From positions 1-64,000 of the forward strand of contig NZ_JADEVV010000009.1 in the NCBI RefSeq assembly GCF_015207985.1: a DNA stretch of 64,000 nt, written 5' to 3'. Shown here piece after piece: positions 38,730 through 46,749 of this stretch; position 1 is the stretch's first letter; the number at the start of each line of letters is the position of its first letter. The notes under the pieces are model-generated. The model worked only from the letters and a program-made list of their open reading frames with translations, was not told the DNA's origin and searched no databases. A program made the position numbers and the translations under genes. Origin of the DNA: Synechocystis salina LEGE 00031. Lineage in GTDB: Bacteria; Cyanobacteriota; Cyanobacteriia; Cyanobacteriales; Microcystaceae.

Positions 38730-39234
38730 CTATAACGGATAACAGGTTGTTAATCTTGGAATTTCTGAACCATCTTCGATAATCCATGCACTCCGCAAGG
38801 TTCCACTTCTATTTTGCCATTCAATATTGAAATCTAAAATGTAGCGTTGACCAAATGTGTCTTGTCTCCCCAACTTAGCCTCCTGATTTCTAACGACATC
38901 CAGTAGAATTTGACGCAATTCTTCGGCATTGTCATCAGTCATCCCAAGCGTTGACAAAAAAAGTCGAGCTTTATGTTTTCCATCCTCATGTCTCGGATTT
39001 AGGCAATAGTCACGAAGTTTACGAACCTACATTCCGCACGTAGTACACCTTCGTCTGAAATCGAGTACGACGGCAAGCCTATTTCGGGGTTTGCCTCTTG
39101 ACTCCCAGTCAATCAATACTAGAAAACTACGCTATCTGTAGTGTTTTCCCGAAAATTTAGTAACTATTGGTAGAGCCTGCGGAATGTAGGTTACGAATAT
39201 CCACCACAGCTTTTTCGGCATTTGGAATAAGCAT
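38730..39234 (-). pseudogene. DUF6883 gene split by a MITE
   Basis: The 3' part (to 38730) encodes KLRDYCLNPRHEDGKHKARLF, then DDNAEELRQILLDVVRNQE, YILDFNIEW and SAWIIEDGSEIPRLTTCYPL. It runs into a stop just at the edge of a small element. On the far side (ATG at 39234) the minus strand reads MLIPNAEKAVVDIR. Removing the 167-bp element and one copy of the five-base duplication joins these as AVVDIRKLRDYCLNP in one continuous frame of 110 codons, the full family length. So the gene was intact before the insertion and is now cut after about 14 codons. Confidence 0.9.
39025..39191. mobile_element. MITE, 167 bp, with 14-bp perfect inverted ends and 5-bp target duplication
   Basis: The ends are ACCTACATTCCGCA (39025-39038) and its exact reverse complement (39178-39191). 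Both sides carry TACGA (39020-39024 and 39192-39196) as target duplication. It has no coding capacity. The interior shows further weak self-complementarity. Perfect ends plus an intact duplication mean a recent insertion, moved by a transposase encoded elsewhere. Confidence 0.9.
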
Positions 39235-39326
39235 AGAAGTAATACTATCGAAGAGTAGCTTTAAACTTATCTCAAACTAGGTTATCTTTTAATCTGCCAT
39301 GGTATTTAACGCCAATAAGGAAAATG

Positions 39327-40076
39327 TTACACACTAATAAAACTGACAAGTTCCGCAAGCTCAGTATCTGGAATACTTGCTAGATCCATCAAATCATATA
39401 GTGCAAAACCAATACCCTGAACTCTAGCTACATTTGGCTTAACGTCAGTAATCCCAAAAACGTGTTGTCCTTCAAATATGATTATTCCATCTCTGTCTAG
39501 GGCATAAATTTCTTGAATAATGACAACATGCTTGAATGTTAGCTTGGCCTCTCTAAAATTAGTATCTTTCAGTCTGTACTTATTTTTGTTCTTAAAAATA
39601 TTCAAAAGACAGAGCTGACTGTATGTAAGCCCATTGGCAATACTAATCAATCTATTTGCTTGATGTTTATCAATTTCTATGCTAAAACAGATACTTGCAA
39701 ACAAATTTCCTAAATAAATAGCTTTCTTTTCTTCATGTGAGTTCTTTGATGCTAGCAAGCACCCCTCAAAAACTTCTTCTGCACTACTTCTGTCACCGTC
39801 AAAGAAACCATCCTCTCTTACCTTTCGGCCTTCTTTCTTTAGAGTTTCAATCTTTACAATGGCACTTTGCGCAGTTGCGCCAATCCGACTTTGTTCCCGC
39901 TCAGAAAGTAACCTGCTTGCTACTTCAGATAACGTTTGGTCAATTACTACGCCTAATGCGCCAGCAGCGGCAGCACCAGCAGGTCCTCCCGCTAGAAAAC
40001 CTAGAGCACTTCCGATAGAAGCTCCAGTAATACTGAACCCCTTATTTAATAATGTACGTGCTTTTGTATTTTTCAT
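39327..40076 (-). CDS. Unknown 249-residue protein with a Gly/Ala-rich membrane hairpin
   Basis: Residues about 14-48 form a glycine/alanine-rich hydrophobic stretch (ITGASIGSALGFLAGG, then AAAAGALGVVIDQTL) similar to pore-forming or membrane-inserting hairpins. The rest is a mostly helical soluble domain: REQSRIGATAQSAIVKIE, SAEEVFEGCLLASKNSHEEKKA, YLGNLFASICFS, LTYSQLCLLNIF. I do not know the family. Fewer HIP1 sites and more AT than its neighbours suggest a different origin. In context (toxin module, DUF pair, nuclease-helicase) a membrane-targeting defence effector is possible, but that is inference. Confidence 0.6.
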   Translation of the reverse strand: MKNTKARTLLNKGFSITGASIGSALGFLAGGPAGAAAAGALGVVIDQTLSEVASRLLSEREQSRIGATAQSAIVKIETLKKEGRKVREDGFFDGDRSSAEEVFEGCLLASKNSHEEKKAIYLGNLFASICFSIEIDKHQANRLISIANGLTYSQLCLLNIFKNKNKYRLKDTNFREAKLTFKHVVIIQEIYALDRDGIIIFEGQHVFGITDVKPNVARVQGIGFALYDLMDLASIPDTELAELVSFISV

Positions 40077-40275
40077 TGGCAGCTACGAAATTTAAGTCAA
40101 ACTAGCACGGCTAATAGTGAACAAATAACAAAGTTTCGTTGTTTTGTTTGTGGCTTTATGCTTAATCTCAATCCTCTATTCTAAAAAACACGAAAGAATC
40201 TTAAATTTATGCATCAAACAAAACATTGCATTTTGTCATGCTCTAACTTTTTAGCTATGAGCTGCCAAAATCAAT

Positions 40276-40455
40276 TTAGAGAACCGAAACCCCCTGAATC
40301 TTAACCGTACTGCCCCCACGGGAACTGATCACATCCAGACGATACGGCATTAACTCCTTCAGCTCAGTCACATGGGACACAATGCCTATCATACACCTAC
40401 TCTGCTGTAAATCCACCAACGAATGTAATCGGTTCAGTGATTCGCGTTAACTCTC
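40276..40455 (-). pseudogene. sbcC: Remnant of sbcC (last ~55 codons)
   Basis: In a frame different from the sbcD piece, the minus strand reads NRLHSLVDLQQSRCMIGIV, then SHVTELKELMPYRLDVIS, and ends GSTVKIQGVSVL and a stop at 40276-40278. The Ile-Gly-Ile-Val-Ser-His-Val-Thr-Glu-Leu-Lys block is the D-loop/H-switch end of SbcC/Rad50 ATPases. The other ~950 residues, including both Walker motifs and coiled coils, are missing. Confidence 0.85.
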
Positions 40456-40774
40456 CCAAAATATGCAACCCCGCTTGCCGAAAATGACTGGCTCCAAACT
40501 TGAGGCGATCGCCACTGTCATGGTTTCCAGGGATCATAAGCACCGGAACCTTGAGTTCTAAACAAATTTTATTCAGAATCTCATCCAACAAATCAACGGC
40601 GATCGTCGGCGGAATCGCCCGATCATAGACATCTCCGGCAATGATGACCACATCAACTGCTTCCCTTTCAACGTAGTCAAGTACCTGATTGAGGACATGC
40701 TTTTGATCATCAATCAGGGAAACATTGTGAAATTGTCGCCCTAAATGCCATTCAGAGGTATGGAGAAATTTCAT
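40397..40774 (-). pseudogene. sbcD: Remnant of sbcD (first ~118 codons)
   Basis: Begins MKFLHTSEWHLGRQFHNVSL and keeps the metal-binding IIAGDVYDRAIPP and MIPGNHDSGDRL blocks of the SbcD/Mre11 phosphoesterase, but stops after 125 codons of about 400. The first motif, normally HTSDWHLG, has Glu for the metal-binding Asp (codon GAA). Past about residue 115 the reading is out-of-frame sbcC sequence. The gene was fused to the end of sbcC by an internal deletion of roughly 3.5-4 kb; the product should be inactive. Confidence 0.9.
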
Positions 40775-40955
40775 TGAGAGGAATTAAGCTTCAGATTAGG
40801 AGGAAGTTTTCATAAAGGTACATTGTTGCTGAGGAAAATTATACTTCAAGAAAATAATCTTAACAATCTCTGTGCCTTGGTTTAAATATATTTTCTTGTC
40901 TACTATTGCTTGCAAAAACGTCCGTTAGCGTCGAAGTATAACTAGATACCAAACC

Positions 40956-41106
40956 CGATCGCCATCCTGCTGTTATCCACACCGGCCAACAGAATGGGCT
41001 CCTGGTTTGCTGCCTTCATCATTGGTGGTTTGGGGATAGATGAGTTGATTAGTCTCCGTCTGCACAGGCGATCGCTCCTATCCCGCATTGGACCATTGCC
41101 TTGAAC
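40956..41106 (+). repeat. Long direct repeat, right copy (border of the island)
   Basis: Second copy of the 3' end of the small membrane-protein gene at 31311-31547, 151 bp, no gaps, 8 mismatches; its frame is still open to the same stop but has lost its start and first 29 or so codons. Amino-acid changes are Val to Leu and Leu to Trp only. Everything between the two copies differs in kind from the flanks. Confidence 0.9.
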
Positions 41107-41164
41107 CAACAATGACAAATAGACTAGATCTATCTCCTCTCTCCATCAAATTAGTTGTAATTTA

Positions 41165-42196
41165 TTATTCTGCCAACCGAAAATTGCCCTTACCAAGGCG
41201 CTTGACCTTCATCAACTGATTATCTGCCTGTTCCACCCAATGCTTGAGTTCGTCACTCTGCTTAGCAAACACACTGACTCCCCCCATACTCAAACTGATT
41301 GTCATTGGCCCTGCGGACGTGGGCACTGGGTTTTGGGCAATGGCGGCTTGAATTCTTTCTAGGAGTAGGGCGGTTTGTTCTCGGCTGGAACCAGGCAGGA
41401 TCAGCATAAATTCATCTCCTCCCCATCTTCCCAAAGCATCATAGGAACGCAGTGCAGAAATGATTAAACGTGAACTACCCTGTAGAACCTCATCGCCCAC
41501 TAGATGACCGTATTGATCATTGATCTGTTTGAAGTTGTCAAAATCAATCATGACAATGGCAATGGGGGAATCTTTGCGGGTGGCGTAGTCCCACTCCCGT
41601 TGTAGTAGGGTTTCGATACCCAAGCGATTCCATAGTCTGGTCAGGCTATCGAGCATGGCCACCCTTTCAAGTTCGTCCAATTCTTGAATTAACTGCATTT
41701 GAGCCTCGGACAGGGCGATCGCTGCTAGTTCGGACTCCACCATTTTGGAGAGGTCGTAGAGGATTTCCTGTTCTTCCGTTGACAAATCCCTGGGTACTCG
41801 ATCAATGGCACAGAGGGTACCCACATGGAAGTCTTGACCCAAGTTGAGGGGATAACCAGCATAAAACCGGATGAAAGGCTCATCGGTTACCAAGGGATTG
41901 TCAGCAAAACGTTCATCCTGGGTGGCATCTTTGACCAAGAGCAATTCATCCTTCAGAATGGCGTGGGCGCAAAAGGCAATTTCCCGGGGAGTTTCGGCAG
42001 CGCTTAGTCCTTGAATGGATTTAAACCACTGGCGTGATTCATCAACCATCGATACAGCGGCGATGGGTACTTTGAGGGACCGGCAGACCATACGGGTAAT
42101 GCGCTCAAATCTCTCTTCGATTGGAGTATCCAGAATGTTGAGTTGCCTTAAAACGGTCAGGCGTTGCTCCTCATTTTGCGGTAATTTAGCTTCCAT
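41165..42196 (-). CDS. GAF-GGDEF diguanylate cyclase
   Basis: 343 residues. GAF sensor domain (about 25-165: ITRMVCRSLKVPIAAVSMVD, REIAFCAHAILKDEL, FYAGYPLNL, VGTLCAIDR), a linking helix, then a GGDEF domain with MLDSLTRLWNRLG, IVMIDFDNFKQINDQYGHLVGD and an intact active site RWGGDEFMLILPG. It should make cyclic di-GMP. An RxxD product-inhibition site upstream of GGDEF is not evident. By memory slr1143 of PCC 6803 is the same. It is the downstream partner of a GAF-only paralogue, 45 bp apart. Confidence 0.92.
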   Translation of the reverse strand: MEAKLPQNEEQRLTVLRQLNILDTPIEERFERITRMVCRSLKVPIAAVSMVDESRQWFKSIQGLSAAETPREIAFCAHAILKDELLLVKDATQDERFADNPLVTDEPFIRFYAGYPLNLGQDFHVGTLCAIDRVPRDLSTEEQEILYDLSKMVESELAAIALSEAQMQLIQELDELERVAMLDSLTRLWNRLGIETLLQREWDYATRKDSPIAIVMIDFDNFKQINDQYGHLVGDEVLQGSSRLIISALRSYDALGRWGGDEFMLILPGSSREQTALLLERIQAAIAQNPVPTSAGPMTISLSMGGVSVFAKQSDELKHWVEQADNQLMKVKRLGKGNFRLAE

Positions 42197-42241
42197 CCCT
42201 ACAGTTCCTAACTTTTTTGCTATGACTGAATTTGTACCCTA

Positions 42242-42751
42242 CTAAACCGTAAAGAAGCTCTTAAGCATGTAGGCCTTTAGCTCATTGGCTACGGTAACTG
42301 ACAGGTCTTCTAAAAACTGAATATCGTCGTCGGACATTTCCCTGGGCTTGGTGTCATAGACACAGAGGGTGCCCACATGAATGTTATCCAGCATTTTCAG
42401 GGGATGACCAGCATAAAATCGGATGTGGGGCGGATCTATCACCAGGGGGTTATCGGCAAAACGGGGATCGGATAGGGCATCGGGGATAATTAGGGTGCGA
42501 TCCTCCAAAATTGTGTGGGCACAAAAGGAAATACCGCGGGGAGTTTCGGTTAGGTCCGAGCCTCGAATGGATTTAAACCATTGGCGATTTTCGTCAACTA
42601 AAGAAATGGCGGCCACTGGCATATCCAATACCCGACACAATAGCCGAGTAATGCGCTCAAACTTCTCATCGCTTGGCGTATCAAGAATGTTGAGATTCTG
42701 TAGATGGGCTAAGCGCTGCTGTTCATTGGATGGGATGGCAGCTTCTTGCAT
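42242..42751 (-). CDS. Single-domain GAF protein
   Basis: 169 residues, a GAF domain nearly parallel to that of the adjacent GGDEF protein (ITRLLCRVLDMPVAAISLVD, RGISFCAHTILED, FYAGHPLKM, VGTLCVYDTKPREMS), then a short closing helix. The pair clearly arose by tandem duplication, with loss or gain of the GGDEF part. It may bind the same ligand or form a heterodimer with the cyclase; no chromophore-binding Cys of the phycobilin type is seen beyond the Cys of FCAH. Confidence 0.85.
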   Translation of the reverse strand: MQEAAIPSNEQQRLAHLQNLNILDTPSDEKFERITRLLCRVLDMPVAAISLVDENRQWFKSIRGSDLTETPRGISFCAHTILEDRTLIIPDALSDPRFADNPLVIDPPHIRFYAGHPLKMLDNIHVGTLCVYDTKPREMSDDDIQFLEDLSVTVANELKAYMLKSFFTV

Positions 42752-42990
42752 TGGCTAGGCAATTTTGATTGAGTTCGTGTTGCTGGGTAGTTAGGTTAAT
42801 TGGCAACCACACCGCTGGTGTTAGACTTCTGATTTTTCTCCCTATTCAGGTTATCGCAAAGTTATGACCAATCCCTGGCCATGGGGCAAAAGCTGATGCA
42901 AAACTTTACACTGCGGTTTGGCGATCGCCGGCAAAAAGTAGCACAGAACACAGTCAAGTTGAGCATCCCTAGCTAGGGTAGGGGATATTG

Positions 42991-43102
42991 TTTCTAGGGT
43001 TCCGATTCCCGGATGTGGGGAATGGCTGGTCCGAGAGAAACAGGCTAGGTTTTGTAAAGATTTTTGCCACTAGCTACACGGCGGGACAAAAGCCCGGGAG
43101 AC
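42991..43102 (+). promoter_or_regulatory. Guanidine-I (ykkC) riboswitch
   Basis: Conserved ykkC blocks occur in order: TTTCTAGGGTTCCG (42991-43004), TGGCTGGTCCGAGAGAAAC (about 43023-43041), CTACACGGCGGGACAAAAG (about 43074-43092) and CCCGGGAGAC (43093-43102). This class binds guanidinium and switches on guanidine-handling genes. It sits 71 nt before the guanidine hydrolase gene. Downstream there is an 8-bp hairpin (43104-43111 with 43124-43131), and CTCCTGGG at 43135-43142 can pair with CCCGGGAG of the aptamer, a possible switching helix. Confidence 0.93.
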
Positions 43103-43172
43103 TTTAATGACCAGCGCTTAGGTGTCATTAATAACTCCTGGGCAAATTTTGTTGTTTAGCTAGTAATTACCT

Positions 43173-44345
43173 ATGAGCGATGCCACCCCATTCCGTCCCC
43201 CTTCTGAAGCCGAAGAAGCCCTAGTGAAGGAAACTCGGTTACCCCTAACCGGTTGGCAACAAGAAGTGGATCAAGGGCTAACCTATGGCTTAGAAGCCGC
43301 TGCCAGCATTAAGGACCGCTCCATTCCCACCTTCTCCCGGGGGGAATTGCCCCACTATGCGGGCATCAACACTTTCATGAAAGCGCCCTATCTGGAAGAT
43401 GTCCGTAACGTCGGCAATTACGATGTGGCGATCGTCGGAGTTCCCCATGATTCCGGCACCACCTATCGACCAGGTACCCGTTTTGGTCCCCAGGGTATTC
43501 GTCGTATTTCCGCCCTTTATACCCCTTACAACTTTGAAATGGGGGTGGATTTGCGGGAGCAAATTAGCCTCTGTGACGTGGGGGATATTTTCACCATTCC
43601 CGCCAACAACGAAAAATCCTTTGACCAAATTTCCAAAGGTATTGCCCACATTTTCAGCTCTGGGGCCTTTCCGATTATTCTGGGCGGTGACCATTCCATT
43701 GGTTTTCCCACCGTGCGGGGCATCTGCCGCCACCTGGGGGATAAAAAAGTTGGCATCATCCATTTCGATCGCCATGTGGATACCCAGGAAACGGATTTAG
43801 ACGAGCGGATGCATACCTGTCCCTGGTTCCATGCCACCAACATGGCCAACGCCCCAGCCAAGAATTTAGTCCAATTGGGCATTGGCGGTTGGCAAGTACC
43901 CCGGCAGGGGGTCAAAGTTTGTCGAGAGCGGGCCACCAATATCTTGACCGTCACCGATATTACCGAAATGGGCTTAGATGCGGCGGCGGACTTCGCCATT
44001 GCCCGGGCCACCGATGGCACCGACTGCGTTTGGATTAGTTTTGACATTGACTGCATTGATGCAGGTTTTGTCCCCGGCACCGGCTGGCCAGAACCCGGCG
44101 GCTTACTGCCCCGGGAGGCTTTGTACTTATTGAAACGTATTATTCGCGAAACTAATGTTTGTGGTATGGAAGTGGTGGAAGTTTCCCCTCCCTACGACAT
44201 CAGCGATATGACTTCCTTGATGGCCACCAGGGTAATTTGCGACACCATGGCCCACCTCGTAGTCTCAGAACAACTACCCCGTAAGGAAAAGCCCTCCTAC
44301 ATCAATGCTGAAGCCAATATGGAAGTAGATGAGCCTTGGCAATAA
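43173..44345 (+). CDS. gdmH: Ni-dependent guanidine hydrolase (arginase/agmatinase family)
   Basis: 390 residues of the ureohydrolase fold with a long N-terminal extension (about 70 residues). Metal ligands: GGDHSIGFPT, IIHFDRHVDTQE, SFDIDCIDAGFVPG. The Asp-Arg-His-Val-Asp form and the extension match Sll1077 of PCC 6803, long annotated as agmatinase (speB) but shown to hydrolyse guanidine to urea and ammonia with nickel. The upstream guanidine riboswitch, following nickel chaperones and an importer all support that role over agmatinase. Urea can then be used by urease. The gene starts the operon. Confidence 0.93.
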   Translation: MSDATPFRPPSEAEEALVKETRLPLTGWQQEVDQGLTYGLEAAASIKDRSIPTFSRGELPHYAGINTFMKAPYLEDVRNVGNYDVAIVGVPHDSGTTYRPGTRFGPQGIRRISALYTPYNFEMGVDLREQISLCDVGDIFTIPANNEKSFDQISKGIAHIFSSGAFPIILGGDHSIGFPTVRGICRHLGDKKVGIIHFDRHVDTQETDLDERMHTCPWFHATNMANAPAKNLVQLGIGGWQVPRQGVKVCRERATNILTVTDITEMGLDAAADFAIARATDGTDCVWISFDIDCIDAGFVPGTGWPEPGGLLPREALYLLKRIIRETNVCGMEVVEVSPPYDISDMTSLMATRVICDTMAHLVVSEQLPRKEKPSYINAEANMEVDEPWQ

Positions 44346-44420
44346 TAACTGCAACTTAACTAATCATTGTCGAGTTTATGACTCCAAAATAATCGGCGAT
44401 CGCCTTTGGGAGAGGTAAAA

Positions 44421-44783
44421 ATGCATGAAACAGACATGACCAAAGCCCTGATTATGACTATTCAGGATTGGTTTGATCAACAAATTGAAAAGCCCCAAAT
44501 TACCAAGATCCACCTTCTTGTGGGTCAGTTCACCTGCGTGGAACCAGTGAGTTTACAATTTGCTTTTGAAGTGCAGACCAAGCAAACCTTTTTGGAGGGG
44601 GTGGAATTAGTAATTAAAGATGTGCCTTTGGTTGCTTATTGCCATCCCTGTCAAACGGAATATCGCCCCGAAATTGGTTTGCAATATTCTTGCCCAACCT
44701 GTCGATCGCCCATGGAGGATATTCGCTCTGGGCGAGAGCTAAAAATTGACCGGATTGAACATCATCAGTGCACTCCGGTTTAG
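44421..44783 (+). CDS. hypA: HypA-type nickel chaperone of guanidine hydrolase
   Basis: 120 residues from the ATG at 44421 with the nickel-binding Met-His-Glu start (MHETDMTKAL), a GAGAGG ribosome site upstream, and a zinc site of two CxxC pairs (YCHPCQ and SCPTCR). HypA delivers nickel to hydrogenase in general; this copy lies in the guanidine operon, where the PCC 6803 protein (called GhaA, by memory) activates the hydrolase. A TTG five codons upstream would hide the required N-terminal His, so is rejected. Confidence 0.92.
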   Translation: MHETDMTKALIMTIQDWFDQQIEKPQITKIHLLVGQFTCVEPVSLQFAFEVQTKQTFLEGVELVIKDVPLVAYCHPCQTEYRPEIGLQYSCPTCRSPMEDIRSGRELKIDRIEHHQCTPV

Positions 44784-44843
44784 TCCCTAACCCACCGAGA
44801 CCAAATTTTTTATTAACTTGTCCACCGTTACTGCCAAGAAACT

Positions 44844-45533
44844 ATGCACCAATCCATTGACACGGTGATCGGTCTGAATTTGCTCCATGCCAACCAGGCT
44901 GGGGCAGACCATAATAGAGCACATTTCGATGACTGGGGAATTACTTGTCTGAACCTAATGAGTAGCCCAGGAGCAGGCAAAACCGTCCTGTTAGAAAAAA
45001 CCCTGGCGGCCCTCCAAGGTGAGTTAAAAATGGCCGTAATTGAAGGGGATATGACCACCGAATTAGATGCCGATCGTCTGCGGCAATATGGTAGTCCTGT
45101 AATTGCCATTAACACCGGCCGTTCCTGTCATTTAGACTCCAAAATGGTGGCGGGGGGGATCCATCGTTTTAAAGAGGATTATAATCCCCAGGAATTTGAT
45201 TTAGTGCTGGTGGAAAATGTCGGAAATTTGGTATGCCCAGCGGAATTTGAAGTGGGGGAACATGCCAAAGTTGCTCTGTTGAGCATCACGGAGGGAGAGG
45301 ATAAACCCCTGAAATATCCCATCATGTTTCAGGAAGCAGATTGTTTGATAATTACCAAAATTGATCTAATGCCCCATTTAGACATTGATTTAGAAAAATT
45401 AGCTGCCAATGTCCGTTCCATGAATCCCCATGTGACCATCATTCCTGTGTCCGCTAAAACCGGAGAAGGTTTGGCTACTTGGCTTAGCTGGGTTAAACAG
45501 CAAATCAAAACCCCAGTCATAGCTAATGTTTAA
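44844..45533 (+). CDS. hypB: HypB-type GTPase, nickel insertion
   Basis: 229 residues. G-domain with [15 protein letters not shown] (P-loop at about 40-47), [26 protein letters not shown] (Cys metal site) and TKIDLMPHL. The His-rich nickel store of many HypB proteins is missing; only scattered His near the start. It pairs with the preceding HypA, 60 nt away, and by memory corresponds to GhaB of PCC 6803, supplying nickel to the guanidine hydrolase. Confidence 0.92.
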   Translation: MHQSIDTVIGLNLLHANQAGADHNRAHFDDWGITCLNLMSSPGAGKTVLLEKTLAALQGELKMAVIEGDMTTELDADRLRQYGSPVIAINTGRSCHLDSKMVAGGIHRFKEDYNPQEFDLVLVENVGNLVCPAEFEVGEHAKVALLSITEGEDKPLKYPIMFQEADCLIITKIDLMPHLDIDLEKLAANVRSMNPHVTIIPVSAKTGEGLATWLSWVKQQIKTPVIANV

Positions 45534-45618
45534 ATCCTATTTAAAAGGTCAAAATCAACACAGTAAAATCTTGCTTTTTAGCTTTAAATAATAGCAGTTA
45601 TTAGTGGAGAAACTTCTG

Positions 45619-46647
45619 ATGCCGAGACGTAGTTTAATTTCTTTAATCTTAATTTTTTGTAGTACGATATTGTTGACGGTTAGTTGTGCCCAAACCCCAG
45701 AGCAATCCCAGACCCCTAGCCCCGCAGTAGAAGGGCCCCCCATTGTTATTGGTTATAGTAACTGGGCCGGCTGGTGGCCCTGGGCGATCGCCGAAGAAGA
45801 AGGCCTATTTGCCAAAAACGGGGTCAACGTAGAAATGAAATGGTTTGACGGTTACCTGGAATCCATGCAGGCCCTGGCGGCGGGACAATTGGACGGCAAT
45901 AGCCAAACCCTGAACGACACCATTTCCTTTGCGGGGGAAGCAGTCAACGGAGAAGTAGCCGTACTGGTTAACGATAACTCCGCCGGCAACGACAAAATTA
46001 TTGTCACCGCAGACATTAACTCCGTCCAGGAACTCAAAGGCAAAACCGTGGCGATCGAAGAAGGGGTGGTGGATGATTTTCTGCTTAGTTTGGCTCTGGA
46101 AAGGGAAGGTATGACCAGGGACGACGTCGTGATCAAGCCCCTAGAAACTGGGGCCGCAGCGGCAGCCTTTGCAGCGGGACAGGTGGACGCAGTGGGGGCA
46201 TTTCCTCCCTTTTGGTTAACCGCTTTGAAACGAGAAGGCTCCAAGGAATTAGTCACTTCCGCTGAATTTCCCGGAGCCATTCCCGATCTTTTAGTGGTGA
46301 CGGAAAAATTAATTCAAGAAAAGCCAGAGCAGGTTCAAGCTTTAATCAACACTTGGTTTGATATTCGTAAATTCATGGAAGAAAATCCTGAAAAATCCGA
46401 TGAAATTATGGCTAAACGGGCAGGGGTGAGCCAAGAGGAACTGCAACTATTTAAAGATGGCACCCGCTTTTTAACTCTGGAGGAAAACTTAGAAGCTTTT
46501 AGTCCCGGAGATAGCATGGTCCACATGCCCTTTGCCGCCCAAAAAATGGCAGATTTTATGATTAAAGTCGGCTTTATTAAACAGTCTCCTGACTTAAATA
46601 AAATCCTTGACTCCCAGTTTGTTAAAACATTAGCTGGCCAAGCTTAG
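45619..46647 (+). CDS. ABC transporter substrate-binding lipoprotein (probable guanidine importer)
   Basis: 342 residues from the ATG at 45619 (GGAG nine nt upstream). Lipoprotein signal: MPRRSLISLILIFCSTILLT then VSC. The mature part is a periplasmic-binding fold of the NMT1/SsuA group: IVIGYSNWAGWWPWAIAEEEGLF, AGQLDGNSQTLNDTI, AAAFAAGQVDAVGAFPPF. Trp-rich IGYSNWAGWWPWA could make a pocket for a small cation. Annotated as nitrate/sulfonate/taurine-like, but the operon with a guanidine riboswitch points to guanidine. Confidence 0.88.
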   Translation: MPRRSLISLILIFCSTILLTVSCAQTPEQSQTPSPAVEGPPIVIGYSNWAGWWPWAIAEEEGLFAKNGVNVEMKWFDGYLESMQALAAGQLDGNSQTLNDTISFAGEAVNGEVAVLVNDNSAGNDKIIVTADINSVQELKGKTVAIEEGVVDDFLLSLALEREGMTRDDVVIKPLETGAAAAAFAAGQVDAVGAFPPFWLTALKREGSKELVTSAEFPGAIPDLLVVTEKLIQEKPEQVQALINTWFDIRKFMEENPEKSDEIMAKRAGVSQEELQLFKDGTRFLTLEENLEAFSPGDSMVHMPFAAQKMADFMIKVGFIKQSPDLNKILDSQFVKTLAGQA

Positions 46648-46749
46648 CCTTTGGTTTAAGTTGCCTCCTTTAATGAGTAATCGGGGGGATTTTGATTTTT
46701 CTTTGTGACAATTTGTTCACTCTGTTAACCAATCAACTTCCCTAATATT

